The notes under the pieces: generated by a model
What the model was told of the DNA's origin: nothing
Database searches by the model: none
The model's input: the letters and a program-made list of their open reading frames with translations, nothing else
Part shown: positions 1 through 7,726 of the stretch, piece after piece
Layout of the letters: each line of letters starts with the position of its first letter
Numbering within the stretch: the stretch's first letter is position 1
Program-made: the position numbers and the translations under genes
Source of the DNA: Amnibacterium sp. CER49
GTDB lineage: Bacteria > Actinomycetota > Actinomycetes > Actinomycetales > Microbacteriaceae
Direction: 5' to 3'
DNA: 64,000 nt
Assembly: GCF_029846255.1 (NCBI RefSeq)
Contig: NZ_JARVWQ010000002.1
Location: 806,001 to 870,000 of the forward strand

Positions 1-1013
1 ACGTTGTGCGGCTTGCGGGTCTGCTGCGCCCGGCGCAGCGCACGGACGATCAGCTCGGGCGGCACGACGAGGCGCTCCCCCTCGACCCGGATCTCGGTGG
101 CCTCCCGCGGCGCGACCTGCCGGGCGTGCACCGCGCGGCGCAGCACCGAGATCATCGCGAGGCGCCCCTTCAGCTCGGCGACGTGCGGGGCGTCGAGCGC
201 GCTCGCGTCCACGCCCGGGTACAGCTGCCCGACCGTGCGGAGCACCACGCCGCTCTCGCCGAGCGACGGCAGCACCTGCTCGATGTACTGCAGGAAGCTC
301 CGCGAGGGCCCGACGACGAGCACGCCGTTGCGGGCGAGCCGCTCCTTCTGGGCGTAGAGCAGGTAGGCGGCGCGGTGCAGGGCGACCGCGGTCTTGCCGG
401 TGCCGGGGCCGCCCTGCACGACGAGCACGCCGCGCGCCTCCGAGCGGATGATGCGGTCCTGCTCGGCCTGGATCGTCGCGACGATGTCGTGCATGCGCCC
501 GGTCCGCTGCGCGGACAGCGCGGCGAGCAGCGCCGACTCGCCCGTCAGCATCGAGTCGTCGGTGATGTGCTCGGGGTCGAACACCTCGTCCTCGATCGCC
601 GTGACCCGCCGCCCTCGGGTGGCGAGGTGCCGGCGCACCCGGATGCCGAGCGGGGTCGCGGCGGTGGCCTGGTAGAAGGCGCTCGCCTGCGGCGCCCGCC
701 AGTCGAGCAGCAGCGGCTGCTGGTCGTCGTCGCGGAGTCCGATCCGCCCGATGTAGCGCAGCGCGCCCTCGTCGGTCTGCAGCCGGCCGAAGGCGAGCCG
801 CTCGTCGACGTCGCGCAGCTGCTTCAGCCGGTCCTCGAAGAGCCGCGCCATCGCGTCACGCTCGCTGCGGGCCTGATGCGTGCCGGAGGCGCCGGCGCGG
901 CGGGTCCGCTCGAGCTCGTCGAACGTCTCGGCCCGCAGGGCGTCGAGCCGTTCGTAGAGCGCGGACACGTAGTGCTGCTCGCGGGCGAGCTCGCCCTCCG
1001 CCGTGTCGGTCAC
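1..1013 (-). CDS. HelD/HelR-type RNA polymerase-associated ATPase, N-terminal part (3' end outside window)
   Basis: Partial: 337 codons are visible from a GTG at 1013 and the frame stays open to the window edge. The N-terminal ~60 residues are charged and predicted helical, as in the arm HelD inserts into the RNA polymerase secondary channel. A UvrD/Rep-like ATPase core follows, with a Walker A (GGPGTGKT, near residues 199-206) and the LHRAAYLLY helix typical of this family. HelD-family ATPases strip stalled RNA polymerase from nucleic acid; the actinobacterial HelR branch is linked to rifampicin tolerance. The start is supported by a GGGAGG ribosome binding site and a TAGACT -10-like hexamer at 1047-1052. 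HelD versus HelR cannot be settled without the C-terminus. Confidence 0.85.
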   Translation of the reverse strand, partial: MTDTAEGELAREQHYVSALYERLDALRAETFDELERTRRAGASGTHQARSERDAMARLFEDRLKQLRDVDERLAFGRLQTDEGALRYIGRIGLRDDDQQPLLLDWRAPQASAFYQATAATPLGIRVRRHLATRGRRVTAIEDEVFDPEHITDDSMLTGESALLAALSAQRTGRMHDIVATIQAEQDRIIRSEARGVLVVQGGPGTGKTAVALHRAAYLLYAQKERLARNGVLVVGPSRSFLQYIEQVLPSLGESGVVLRTVGQLYPGVDASALDAPHVAELKGRLAMISVLRRAVHARQVAPREATEIRVEGERLVVPPELIVRALRRAQQTRKPHN

Positions 1014-1085
1014 GCCTGCACCTCCCGGGAGGAATCGCGGCCGACCAGTCTAGGCCGCGCCGGCGCGCGCTCCCGCGCTGCCCGC

Positions 1086-2264
1086 TCAGCCCGCCGGCAG
1101 CCAGGCCCGCGCGGCGGGTGCGAGCGGCTCCGTCCGGAACGCCCACTCGGGCAGCATCCCCGCGCCGAGCATCGTGCCGAGCAGCGACGCGAACGGGTAC
1201 GCGGGGTCGGCGACGAGCGCGCGGTCGACGAATGCCGCTGCGATCGTGCCGCGGCCGAGCGTCCACGACAGCCACCCGGCGACGGTGAGCAGCGGCGCGC
1301 GGTCGGCCGGCGACAGGCACGCGGCGGCGCGCTTCACGGCGGCGATGCCGCGCTCGACGCGGTCGGGATCGGGTCGCACCATGTCGCCGCCGCTGAAGGC
1401 GAGCACGACCGGGTCGGTGGGCTCGACGGGCTCGGCCGAGACGAGGGTGCGCTCGCGGACGTAGGCGCCGAACTCCGGCCCCCACGCGAACTGCATCATG
1501 ACGAGGTCGCGCAGCACCGGCAGCCCGGCGAGCGCCGCGAGCAGCGCGGAGCACGCGCACGGCCCGTCCGGATGCTCCTCGAGCATCCCCTCGATCGCCG
1601 CGCTGACGTCCAGACCGCCGAGCACCCGGCCCACGAAGCGCTCCGGCGCCGCCGCGGGCCCGAAGGCCCGCCCGCGCACACCCCTCGCGGGGTCCAGCCC
1701 GTGCACGCGGCCGGCGCCCTCCGGCAGCAGCTCCCAGCGCACGAGCGCGTCGAGGAAGACCTCGATCTCCGGCTCGGGGACCTCGGGCAGGCGCACCGCC
1801 TCGTCCACCTCGAGCAGCCGCGTCCCCTGCGGGGTCGGACCGATCTCGGCGAGCGGGCGGCCTCCCACGGGCTGGGCCGGGTCGAGCAGGGAGCCCCAGC
1901 CGTCGGCGGCCACGACGAGGAGGTCCCGCACGTCGAGCCCCGCCTCGCGGGCCCGGCTCGCGACACGCTCGAGCAGCGGCCACGGCGCGCGGGCGAACGG
2001 GAGGCCGGTGTAGACGACGGGCACGACGCCGTCGACGCGCTCGACCTTGCAGAGCATGCCGACGGCGGTCGTCGCGAAGCGCTTCCCGACGCCGCGCGCG
2101 CTCGAGACGGGCAGGTCGAGCCGGAGGGCGCCGGCGGTGCGCCGCCCGGTGAAGGCGACGAGGACGAGGCTCTCCTGCGGGGTGCCTCCGGTGAGCGCGG
2201 GGACGAGGCCGAGGAACGCCGCGGCGTCGTCGGCCCGGACCACGTCGGGGTGCTGGTGCTGCAT
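1086..2264 (-). CDS. DUF4192 family protein
   Basis: About 392 residues from the ATG at 2264; the frame stays open 16 codons further upstream, but that extension lacks family-like sequence. The start region (VRADDAAAFLGLVPALTGGTPQESLVLVAF) begins as DUF4192 proteins do, with the conserved P-x-E-S-L-V-L-V-A-F core. DUF4192 is a mainly actinobacterial family of unknown function. It is predicted soluble, with no signal peptide or membrane segment. It lies in the same direction as apt (94 bp downstream of apt's stop) and HelD, so read-through from apt is possible. No catalytic motif is recognisable, so no activity is assigned. Confidence 0.8.
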   Translation of the reverse strand: MQHQHPDVVRADDAAAFLGLVPALTGGTPQESLVLVAFTGRRTAGALRLDLPVSSARGVGKRFATTAVGMLCKVERVDGVVPVVYTGLPFARAPWPLLERVASRAREAGLDVRDLLVVAADGWGSLLDPAQPVGGRPLAEIGPTPQGTRLLEVDEAVRLPEVPEPEIEVFLDALVRWELLPEGAGRVHGLDPARGVRGRAFGPAAAPERFVGRVLGGLDVSAAIEGMLEEHPDGPCACSALLAALAGLPVLRDLVMMQFAWGPEFGAYVRERTLVSAEPVEPTDPVVLAFSGGDMVRPDPDRVERGIAAVKRAAACLSPADRAPLLTVAGWLSWTLGRGTIAAAFVDRALVADPAYPFASLLGTMLGAGMLPEWAFRTEPLAPAARAWLPAG

Positions 2265-2340
2265 GGCGGGCAGCGTGGCGGCTGCGCGGCCGCTCCCGGC
2301 CGCCCTCCACATCGAGCGCCCGCGCGGGGGCGGCCGGAAG

Positions 2341-2361
2341 CGCCTGGGGAGGAGTGGATCA
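2341..2361 (-). repeat. Gene-end CTCCTCCCC motif, copy 1 (downstream of apt)
   Basis: Read on the minus strand the site is TGATCCACTCCTCCCCAGGC plus one G. Its first three bases are the apt stop codon. It matches three other sites at 19958, 52420 and 55565, all in the sense direction of the gene upstream. Function unknown. Confidence 0.6.
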
Positions 2362-2886
2362 GGCGATCGTGCGGATCGCGGCGATCTCCCGCTCGGGCAG
2401 CGCGGCCCGGCCGCCGAGCCCCGTCAGCTCGAGCACCACGCCGACGCCCGCGATCGTCGCGCCGGCGCGCTCGAGCAGCGTGCAGGTGGCCGCGACCGTG
2501 CCGCCCGTGGCGAGCACGTCGTCGAGCACGAGGATGCGGGCGCCGACCGGGAAGTCGTCGTGGCGCACCTCGAGCGACGCGGAGCCGTACTCGAGGTCGT
2601 AGTGCACGGCGAGGGTCGCGGGCGGCAGCTTGCCCGCCTTCCGCACCGCGAGCACGCCGCTGCCGCTCGCGTAGGCCGCGGCCGCCGCGAGCAGGAACCC
2701 GCGCGCCTCGATGCCCGCCACGAGGTCGAAGCGGCCCGCGAACCCCCCGACGAGCTCGTCGGTGATGGCCTTCAGCGCCTCCGCGTCGGCGAGCGTCGGC
2801 GTGAGGTCGCGGAACAGCACCCCCGGCACGGGGAAGTCCGGCACCACGGCCGTCAGTCGGTCGACGAGGTCGGCGGCGCGCGTCAC
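2359..2886 (-). CDS. apt: Adenine phosphoribosyltransferase
   Basis: 175 residues, the normal length. It joins adenine to PRPP to make AMP and pyrophosphate (purine salvage, cytosol). The PRPP-binding signature ILVLDDVLATGGT lies near residues 117-129, and the N-terminal FPVPGVLFRDLTPTL segment is typical of Apt. The GTG start at 2886 is preceded by TAGGCT with a 6-base spacer, so the message is probably leaderless. In many actinobacteria apt sits beside relA; here its neighbours are an FKBP and a DUF4192 gene instead. Confidence 0.93.
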   Translation of the reverse strand: MTRAADLVDRLTAVVPDFPVPGVLFRDLTPTLADAEALKAITDELVGGFAGRFDLVAGIEARGFLLAAAAAYASGSGVLAVRKAGKLPPATLAVHYDLEYGSASLEVRHDDFPVGARILVLDDVLATGGTVAATCTLLERAGATIAGVGVVLELTGLGGRAALPEREIAAIRTIA

Positions 2887-2892
2887 CGCATC

Positions 2893-2898
2893 AGCCTA
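2893..2898 (-). promoter_or_regulatory. -10 hexamer of a leaderless apt promoter
   Basis: TAGGCT on the minus strand, 6 bases from the apt GTG. The same TAnnnT-N6-8-start arrangement recurs before many genes here. No convincing -35 is visible. Confidence 0.55.
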
Positions 2899-2937
2899 GG
2901 AGGCGCGGTTGCGGCGCTCCGGAACGGCCCGGAAAAG

Positions 2938-2990
2938 GATTCATCGCCCGGTGGTGCGGCGCTGCCTGCAGCTCGCCCGGGCGATGAATC
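2938..2990. repeat. 14-bp perfect inverted repeat between the FKBP gene and apt
   Basis: Arms GATTCATCGCCCGG (2938-2951) and CCGGGCGATGAATC (2977-2990) with a 25-base spacer. It lies upstream of the apt -10 hexamer and downstream of the FKBP terminator-like hairpin, so it could be an operator for apt or part of a terminator. It is the most A+T-containing dyad in the region. Confidence 0.6.
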
Positions 2991-3004
2991 GACTCGCTCA
3001 GTGT

Positions 3005-3041
3005 GCGCCGGGCGCCCCGCTCGCGCAAGGCCGCCCGGCGC
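3005..3041 (-). terminator. Hairpin downstream of the FKBP gene
   Basis: Arms CGCCCGGCGC (3032-3041) and GCGCCGGGCG (3005-3014) form a perfect 10-bp G+C stem with a 17-base loop, starting 6 bases after the FKBP stop on the minus strand. There is no U-tract, as is common for terminators in such G+C-rich genomes. Confidence 0.5.
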
Positions 3042-3046
3042 GTCGC

Positions 3047-3415
3047 TCAGGCGTTCAGGAGGTCGATCACGAAGATCAGCGTCTGCCCGGACAGCCGGTG
3101 GCCGCCGCCGGCGGGACCGTAGGCGAGCTCCGGCGGGACGGTGAGCTTGCGGCGGCCGCCGACCTTCATGCCGGGGATCCCGCGCTTCCAGCCCTCGATG
3201 AGGCTCGTGAGCGGGAAGGTGATCGACTGCCCGCGGCTCCACGACGAGTCGAACTCCTCCCCGGAGTCGTAGTCGACGCCGAGGTAGTGCACGGTCACCG
3301 TGCCCCCGGGCTGGGCCTCGGCGCCGGAGCCCTCGACGATGTCCTCGATCACGAGGTCGGTCGGCGCGGGGCCGGTGGGCGGGTCGAGCTCGGGCTTGCT
3401 GTTGAGATCGGTCAT
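3047..3415 (-). CDS. FKBP-type peptidyl-prolyl cis-trans isomerase (cytosolic)
   Basis: 122 residues from the ATG at 3415 (MTDLNSKPELD). A single FKBP domain fills residues ~25-122: VTVHYLGVDYDSGEEFDSSW, the IEGWKRGIPGMKVGG substrate-pocket strand, ELAYGP and a closing TLIFVIDLL strand. It catalyses proline cis-trans isomerisation during folding. No signal peptide, so it is cytosolic, unlike the two-domain FKBP lipoprotein at 48753-49760. It is divergent from the MFS gene with a 64-bp gap. The frame is open further upstream, but that part is not FKBP-like. Confidence 0.9.
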   Translation of the reverse strand: MTDLNSKPELDPPTGPAPTDLVIEDIVEGSGAEAQPGGTVTVHYLGVDYDSGEEFDSSWSRGQSITFPLTSLIEGWKRGIPGMKVGGRRKLTVPPELAYGPAGGGHRLSGQTLIFVIDLLNA

Positions 3416-3479
3416 GGCAGCAGTCAACCGCAGGAGGATTCCGCAGCGCCTGGGTCCGGCGACGAGGATGGGGACCTCC

Positions 3480-4790
3480 ATGGATGCAGCCCCCCGCCGC
3501 CGCGGCGCCCTCGTCGACCTCGAGCCGATCACCGCGAGCGCCCCCTTCGCGCGGCTCCTCGCGGGTCGCAGCATCGCCGGGATCGGCAGCCAGCTCACGA
3601 TCGTCGCGGTCGGCCTCAACGTCTACGCGCTGACCGGATCGACCTTCGCGGTCTCGCTCACGGGCGTCGTCGCGCTCGTGCCGATGATCCTCGCCGGCCT
3701 GTACGGCGGCATGCTCGCCGACGCGTTCGACCGCCGGGTCGTCGCGCTCGTGTCCGGCCTGCTCTCGTGGGCGTCGACGGTCGCGATCGCGGTGCTGTCG
3801 TGGGCGGGCGCCGAGACGGCGCCGTCGCTCTACGTGCTCACAGCGGTGAACGCGGTGGCGACGACCGTGCTGCTCGCGACCGAGTCGGCGATCACGCCCC
3901 GGCTGCTCCCGGCTCGGCTGCTGCCGGCCGCGGCCGCGCTCGGCGGCATCTCGACCGGCATCGCGGTGACGCTCGGTCCGGCGCTCGCGGGTGTGCTCGT
4001 CGCCGCGGTCGGGTACTCGTGGTGCTACACGGTCGACGCGGTGCTCTTCGTCGCGGTGCTCCTCGGCGTGCTCACCCTGCCCGCGCTGCCGCCTGCGGAG
4101 CACGTCGACCGGCCCGGGCTCGAGTCGCTGCTCGGCGGGATGCGCTTCCTGCGCGCCGCGCCGAACATCCGCGCGAGCTTCCTCGTCGACATCGTGGCGA
4201 TGACCTTCGGGCAGCCGCGCGTGCTGTTCCCCGCCGCGGGCGCGGTGCTCCTCGGCGGCGGCGCCGTCACGGTCGGCGTGCTCTCGGCCGCGTACGCCGT
4301 CGGCGCGCTGCTCAGCAGCGTGTTCTCCGGCCGGCTCGGGGCCGTGCGGCGGCAGGGGCGCGCCATCGAGCTCGCGATCCAGGCGTACGGCGCCTGCATC
4401 CTGCTCTTCGGGGCGGTGCTCGGGGTCACGGGGCTCGGTATCGCGAGCGGGGTCGCGCCGCCGCCGCCCGCGGTCGACCTGCCCGCGATCGCGCTCGCGA
4501 CGCTGCTGCTCGCCGGTGCGGGCGCCGCCGACAACGTGAGCGCGATCTTCCGCTCGACGGTGCTGCAGGCCGCGGCGCCCGACGACATGCGCGGACGGCT
4601 GCAGGGCGTGTTCATCGTCGTCGTGACCGGCGGCCCGCGCATCGGCGACCTCTACGTCGGCGTCGTCGCCTCGCTCGGGCTGCTCTGGCTGCCGCCGGTG
4701 GTCGGCGGCGCGCTCGTGATCGTGATCGTCGCGGTGCTCGTGCGGCGGCTCGGCTTCCTCGCGTACGACGCCGCCGATCCGCGGCCCTGA
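3480..4790 (+). CDS. MFS transporter, EntS/MFS_3-like exporter
   Basis: About 436 residues from the ATG at 3480 (MDAAPRRRG); an in-frame ATG at 3468 is the alternative. Some 12 hydrophobic helices alternate with short basic loops. The N-half loop GGMLADAFDRRVVAL fits the MFS motif A (G-x-x-x-D-R-x-x-R-x-x). The RFLRAAPNIRASFLVDIVAM central segment resembles the enterobactin-exporter EntS/MFS_3 group, which exports siderophores or drugs across the cytoplasmic membrane. No siderophore genes are nearby, so the substrate is unknown. The gene is divergent from the FKBP and convergent with the PrsW gene (10-bp gap). Confidence 0.82.
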   Translation: MDAAPRRRGALVDLEPITASAPFARLLAGRSIAGIGSQLTIVAVGLNVYALTGSTFAVSLTGVVALVPMILAGLYGGMLADAFDRRVVALVSGLLSWASTVAIAVLSWAGAETAPSLYVLTAVNAVATTVLLATESAITPRLLPARLLPAAAALGGISTGIAVTLGPALAGVLVAAVGYSWCYTVDAVLFVAVLLGVLTLPALPPAEHVDRPGLESLLGGMRFLRAAPNIRASFLVDIVAMTFGQPRVLFPAAGAVLLGGGAVTVGVLSAAYAVGALLSSVFSGRLGAVRRQGRAIELAIQAYGACILLFGAVLGVTGLGIASGVAPPPPAVDLPAIALATLLLAGAGAADNVSAIFRSTVLQAAAPDDMRGRLQGVFIVVVTGGPRIGDLYVGVVASLGLLWLPPVVGGALVIVIVAVLVRRLGFLAYDAADPRP

Positions 4791-4800
4791 CGGGCGCCTG

Positions 4801-5952
4801 TCAGGAGACGAGCACCGCGCGGTCCGCCGAGATGCGGGCGAGCAGCTCCTGCTCGTCCGGCGTGCGGCCGACGCCCGCGCGCTGCCGCAGCAGCCGTTGG
4901 CGCGCGTGGCCGAGGCGGGTGGCGTCGCGGACGAACCGGCGCATCGCGAGGCGCTTGCGCCGCCGGTCGGGCTGCACGTCCGCCCAGCGCATCGCGTGCC
5001 GGCGTCCCGCCCAGGTCGACAGCAGCGCGACCTCGTCCGGCGTGAACCAGCCCGCGTCGGCGTACTCGCCGAGCCGGGCGCGGGTGATGGCCCGCTCGCG
5101 GGTGCGGACCGCGAGCACGACGGTGACGGCGATCAGGAAGATCGGCACCTCGATCGTGAAGTACCACCCGATCTGGCTGCGGGCGAGCGAGAGGCCGCCG
5201 TTCCAGAGCGCGTGCAGGATCGCGGCGGGGATCAGCCCGACCACGAAGTACCCGATCGCCCCGAAGCCGTTCGTGCGCTCGGCCGCCTTGCCGAGCGCGT
5301 AGCCGGTGCAGGAGGTGAAGAGCGCGTGCGCGAAGGGCGAGAACAGGCCCCGGGCGACGAAGATGACGGCGAAGTCGGGCCCGAGCCCGGTCTCGGCGAG
5401 CGTGCGCCCGAAGTAGAGGATGTTCTCGCTGAAGGCGAATCCTCCCGCCACGGCGGCGGCGTACACGAGGCCGTCGACGGGCCCGTCGAAGTTGCGCCGG
5501 TTGAACCAGAGCAGCAGCAGCACGCCGGTGCCCTTCGCGGACTCCTCGACGAGCGGCGCCTGCACGACCGCCTGCAGCAGGTCGTTCGGCCTGCCGCCGC
5601 TCGCGCCGACGACGATCTGCACGCCGAGGTCGAAGAGGAGCGCGACGACGACCGCGACGCCTGCGCCCCACAGCACGGCGAAGACGAGGGCGGCGCGCGG
5701 CTCCGGCTCCCAGCGGTCGATCCACCGCACGACGGCGAGCACGAGGAGGAACGGCACGAGGGCGGCGAGCCCCGCGATCGCGACGCCCAGCGTGCCGAGC
5801 CCGCTGATCAGGTAGAGCAGCACGGCCGCGCAGGCGATCGCGGCGATCGCGATGCCGAACACCGCGGCGACGACCGCCGCTGCGGACCCCGGCCGCTGCC
5901 GCTCCTGCCAGATCGGCTGCTGCGGCTGCGCCGGGCGGGCGAGGAGGCTCAT
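4801..5952 (-). CDS. PrsW family intramembrane metalloprotease
   Basis: 383 residues from the ATG at 5952. It has about eight hydrophobic helices between residues ~25 and 290 and a basic cytosolic C-terminal tail. PrsW-family (CPBP-like) signatures are present: LVEESAKG near residue 133, GFAFSENILYF near 171 and ILHALWN near 245; these supply the Glu, Asn and His active-site residues. Characterised Bacillus PrsW cleaves an anti-sigma factor at the membrane; no sigma/anti-sigma pair is in this window. The start overlaps the SMP-30 stop by four bases (ATGA), so translation is probably coupled. Confidence 0.87.
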   Translation of the reverse strand: MSLLARPAQPQQPIWQERQRPGSAAAVVAAVFGIAIAAIACAAVLLYLISGLGTLGVAIAGLAALVPFLLVLAVVRWIDRWEPEPRAALVFAVLWGAGVAVVVALLFDLGVQIVVGASGGRPNDLLQAVVQAPLVEESAKGTGVLLLLWFNRRNFDGPVDGLVYAAAVAGGFAFSENILYFGRTLAETGLGPDFAVIFVARGLFSPFAHALFTSCTGYALGKAAERTNGFGAIGYFVVGLIPAAILHALWNGGLSLARSQIGWYFTIEVPIFLIAVTVVLAVRTRERAITRARLGEYADAGWFTPDEVALLSTWAGRRHAMRWADVQPDRRRKRLAMRRFVRDATRLGHARQRLLRQRAGVGRTPDEQELLARISADRAVLVS

Positions 5953-6821
5953 CCCCCGAAGCGTCGCACGGGGAGACCGCGCACAGCGGTCTCGACCGCG
6001 AACATCGCGCCCGCGTGCGGGTACCGCTCGAGGTCCTCGTCGGAGAGGTGCTGGGCGGCCCCGCCGATCAGCAGGGTCGAGAGGTCCGGTCCACCGAAGG
6101 CGATCCCGGAGACGTGCGGCGCGGGCACCTCGACGCGCTCCATGACCTCGCCGTGCTCGTCGAGGCGGACGGCGACGCCCTCGCTGTACACCGCGCACCA
6201 GAGGTGCCCCTCGGCGTCCATCGCCGCCCCGTCGAAGTGGTGGCCGGTGGCGAAGGTCTCGAGCTCGCCGGGGCCGGCCTCGGGGTCCCACGGCGCGGTG
6301 TAGATCGTGTCGACCGCCGTGTCGGCGAGGTAGACGCGGGTGGCGTCGGGCGACCACTCGAGGCCGTTCGTCGTGCCGAACCCGCCCATCAGGTGATCGG
6401 TGCGGTCCTCCCCGACCCGGTACCAGCTCGCGTCGGGGTTCTTCTTGTCGCGCGTGAGGGAGCCGACGAGGAAGCGCCCCTGCGGGTCGGCCTTGCCCTC
6501 GTTCAAGCGCATGCCGGGCGACGGGTGCTCGACCGTGGCGAGCACCCGCGTCACGGCGCCGTCGGCATCGAGCAGCACGACGCGGTCGCCGAGCGCCGCG
6601 ACGAAGCCGCCGGGGGCGGGCGCGAACGACGCGAGCGGCGGCCCGACCGTGAGCACCCGGTCGCCCGAGCCGTCGGCCGGGCCGTCCCACGGCGACACGT
6701 GCAGGAGCCCCTGCTCGATGTCGGTCCAGTAGACCGTCCCGTCGTCGTAGAAGGGACCCTCCACGAGGTTCGCGCGCACGTCGCGGAAGACGCGCACCTC
6801 ACTCAGCACCGCACTGGCCAT
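5949..6821 (-). CDS. SMP-30/gluconolactonase/LRE family protein
   Basis: 290 residues from the ATG at 6821; typical length. A six-bladed beta-propeller lactonase family, usually opening sugar lactones with one divalent metal. Visible ligands of the family: Glu in LVEGPFYDD near residue 18, Asn/Glu in MRLNEGKADPQGRFLVGS, Asn in TTNGLEWSPDATRVYLADT, and the Asp of that blade. Its stop overlaps the start of the PrsW gene, so both are on one message although no functional link is known. The frame is open further upstream but not family-like. The physiological lactone is unknown. Confidence 0.85.
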   Translation of the reverse strand: MASAVLSEVRVFRDVRANLVEGPFYDDGTVYWTDIEQGLLHVSPWDGPADGSGDRVLTVGPPLASFAPAPGGFVAALGDRVVLLDADGAVTRVLATVEHPSPGMRLNEGKADPQGRFLVGSLTRDKKNPDASWYRVGEDRTDHLMGGFGTTNGLEWSPDATRVYLADTAVDTIYTAPWDPEAGPGELETFATGHHFDGAAMDAEGHLWCAVYSEGVAVRLDEHGEVMERVEVPAPHVSGIAFGGPDLSTLLIGGAAQHLSDEDLERYPHAGAMFAVETAVRGLPVRRFGG

Positions 6822-6902
6822 GGGACCAAGTGAAGGCCCCCGCTCTTGACCGCCGCCTGGGAAGCCGGTCGGCGGGCGCTGACCGCCCAGGGAACGCGTT
6901 CG

Positions 6903-6908
6903 TACGCT
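6903..6908 (+). promoter_or_regulatory. -10 hexamer of a leaderless SDR promoter
   Basis: TACGCT with a 7-base spacer to the ATG at 6916. A weak CTGACC about 18 bases further upstream could be the -35. Confidence 0.5.
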
Positions 6909-6915
6909 CTCGGGC

Positions 6916-7716
6916 ATGGATCTCGGCATCGGCGGCAAGCGGGCACTCGTCTTCGGCGGCGACTCGGGCATCGGCTGGCACACGGCCAGGCGGCTGCTCG
7001 CGGAGGGCGCGATCGTCGTGCTCACCGACATCGACCAGGACCGCCTCGACCAGGCGGCGGGTCGGCTCGGCGCCCCCGACGGACGCCTCTTCGCCTTCGC
7101 GGCGGACGTGACGAAGCAGGACGACCTCGACGCGCTGAAGCGCCGCACCGAGGCGTCGGTGGGCGGGATCGACATCCTGGTGCAGGCGTCCGGCATCACC
7201 GGCGCGCAGGGCCTCTTCCACGAGATCGACGAGGAGGGCTGGGCGAGCACCATCGAGGTCGACCTCATGGGGCCGGTGCGCATCGCCCGCACCTTCCTGC
7301 CGCACCTGCGCTCGGGTGGCTGGGGCCGGCTCGTGTTCCTCGCGAGCGAGGACGCCGTGCAGCCGTACGAGGACGAGATCCCCTACTGCTCGGCGAAGGC
7401 CGGCGTGCTCGCGCTCATGAAGGGCATGTCGCGCACCTACGCGAAGGAGGGCCTCACCGTGAACGCCGTCTCGCCCGCCTTCATCCACACCCCGATGACC
7501 GACGCGATGATGGAGAAGTCGTCGAGGGAGCAGGGCATCTCGTTCGACGACGCCGTCGAGCAGATGCTCGAGACGAAGCGCCCCTTCATGGCCATCAAGC
7601 GCCGGGGCGAGCCCGACGAGGTCGCCGCGGTCATCGCGTTCCTCTGCTCGGCGGGGGCGTCGTTCGTGAACGGGGCGAACTACCGCGTCGACGCGGGGAG
7701 CGTCGGCAGCATCTGA
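6916..7716 (+). CDS. SDR family oxidoreductase
   Basis: 266 residues, usual for a classical short-chain dehydrogenase/reductase. The Rossmann nucleotide motif is GGDSGIG (residues ~14-20), an Asp ends the second strand (VVLTDID) suggesting NAD preference, and the catalytic Tyr-x-x-x-Lys is YCSAK with the paired Ser in LASEDA. It reversibly oxidises an alcohol or reduces a ketone; the substrate cannot be read from sequence. It is divergent from SMP-30 and convergent with the GH15 gene (10-bp gap). The C-terminal NGANYRVDAGS is a standard SDR tail. Confidence 0.9.
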   Translation: MDLGIGGKRALVFGGDSGIGWHTARRLLAEGAIVVLTDIDQDRLDQAAGRLGAPDGRLFAFAADVTKQDDLDALKRRTEASVGGIDILVQASGITGAQGLFHEIDEEGWASTIEVDLMGPVRIARTFLPHLRSGGWGRLVFLASEDAVQPYEDEIPYCSAKAGVLALMKGMSRTYAKEGLTVNAVSPAFIHTPMTDAMMEKSSREQGISFDDAVEQMLETKRPFMAIKRRGEPDEVAAVIAFLCSAGASFVNGANYRVDAGSVGSI

Positions 7717-7726
7717 CGGCGGCGCA

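Noticed and set aside
6-2765. A 919-codon open frame on the plus strand across HelD, DUF4192 and apt
   Set aside because: Arg/Pro/Ala-rich low-complexity translation without any domain, antisense to three clear genes; an artefact of G+C-rich third positions.
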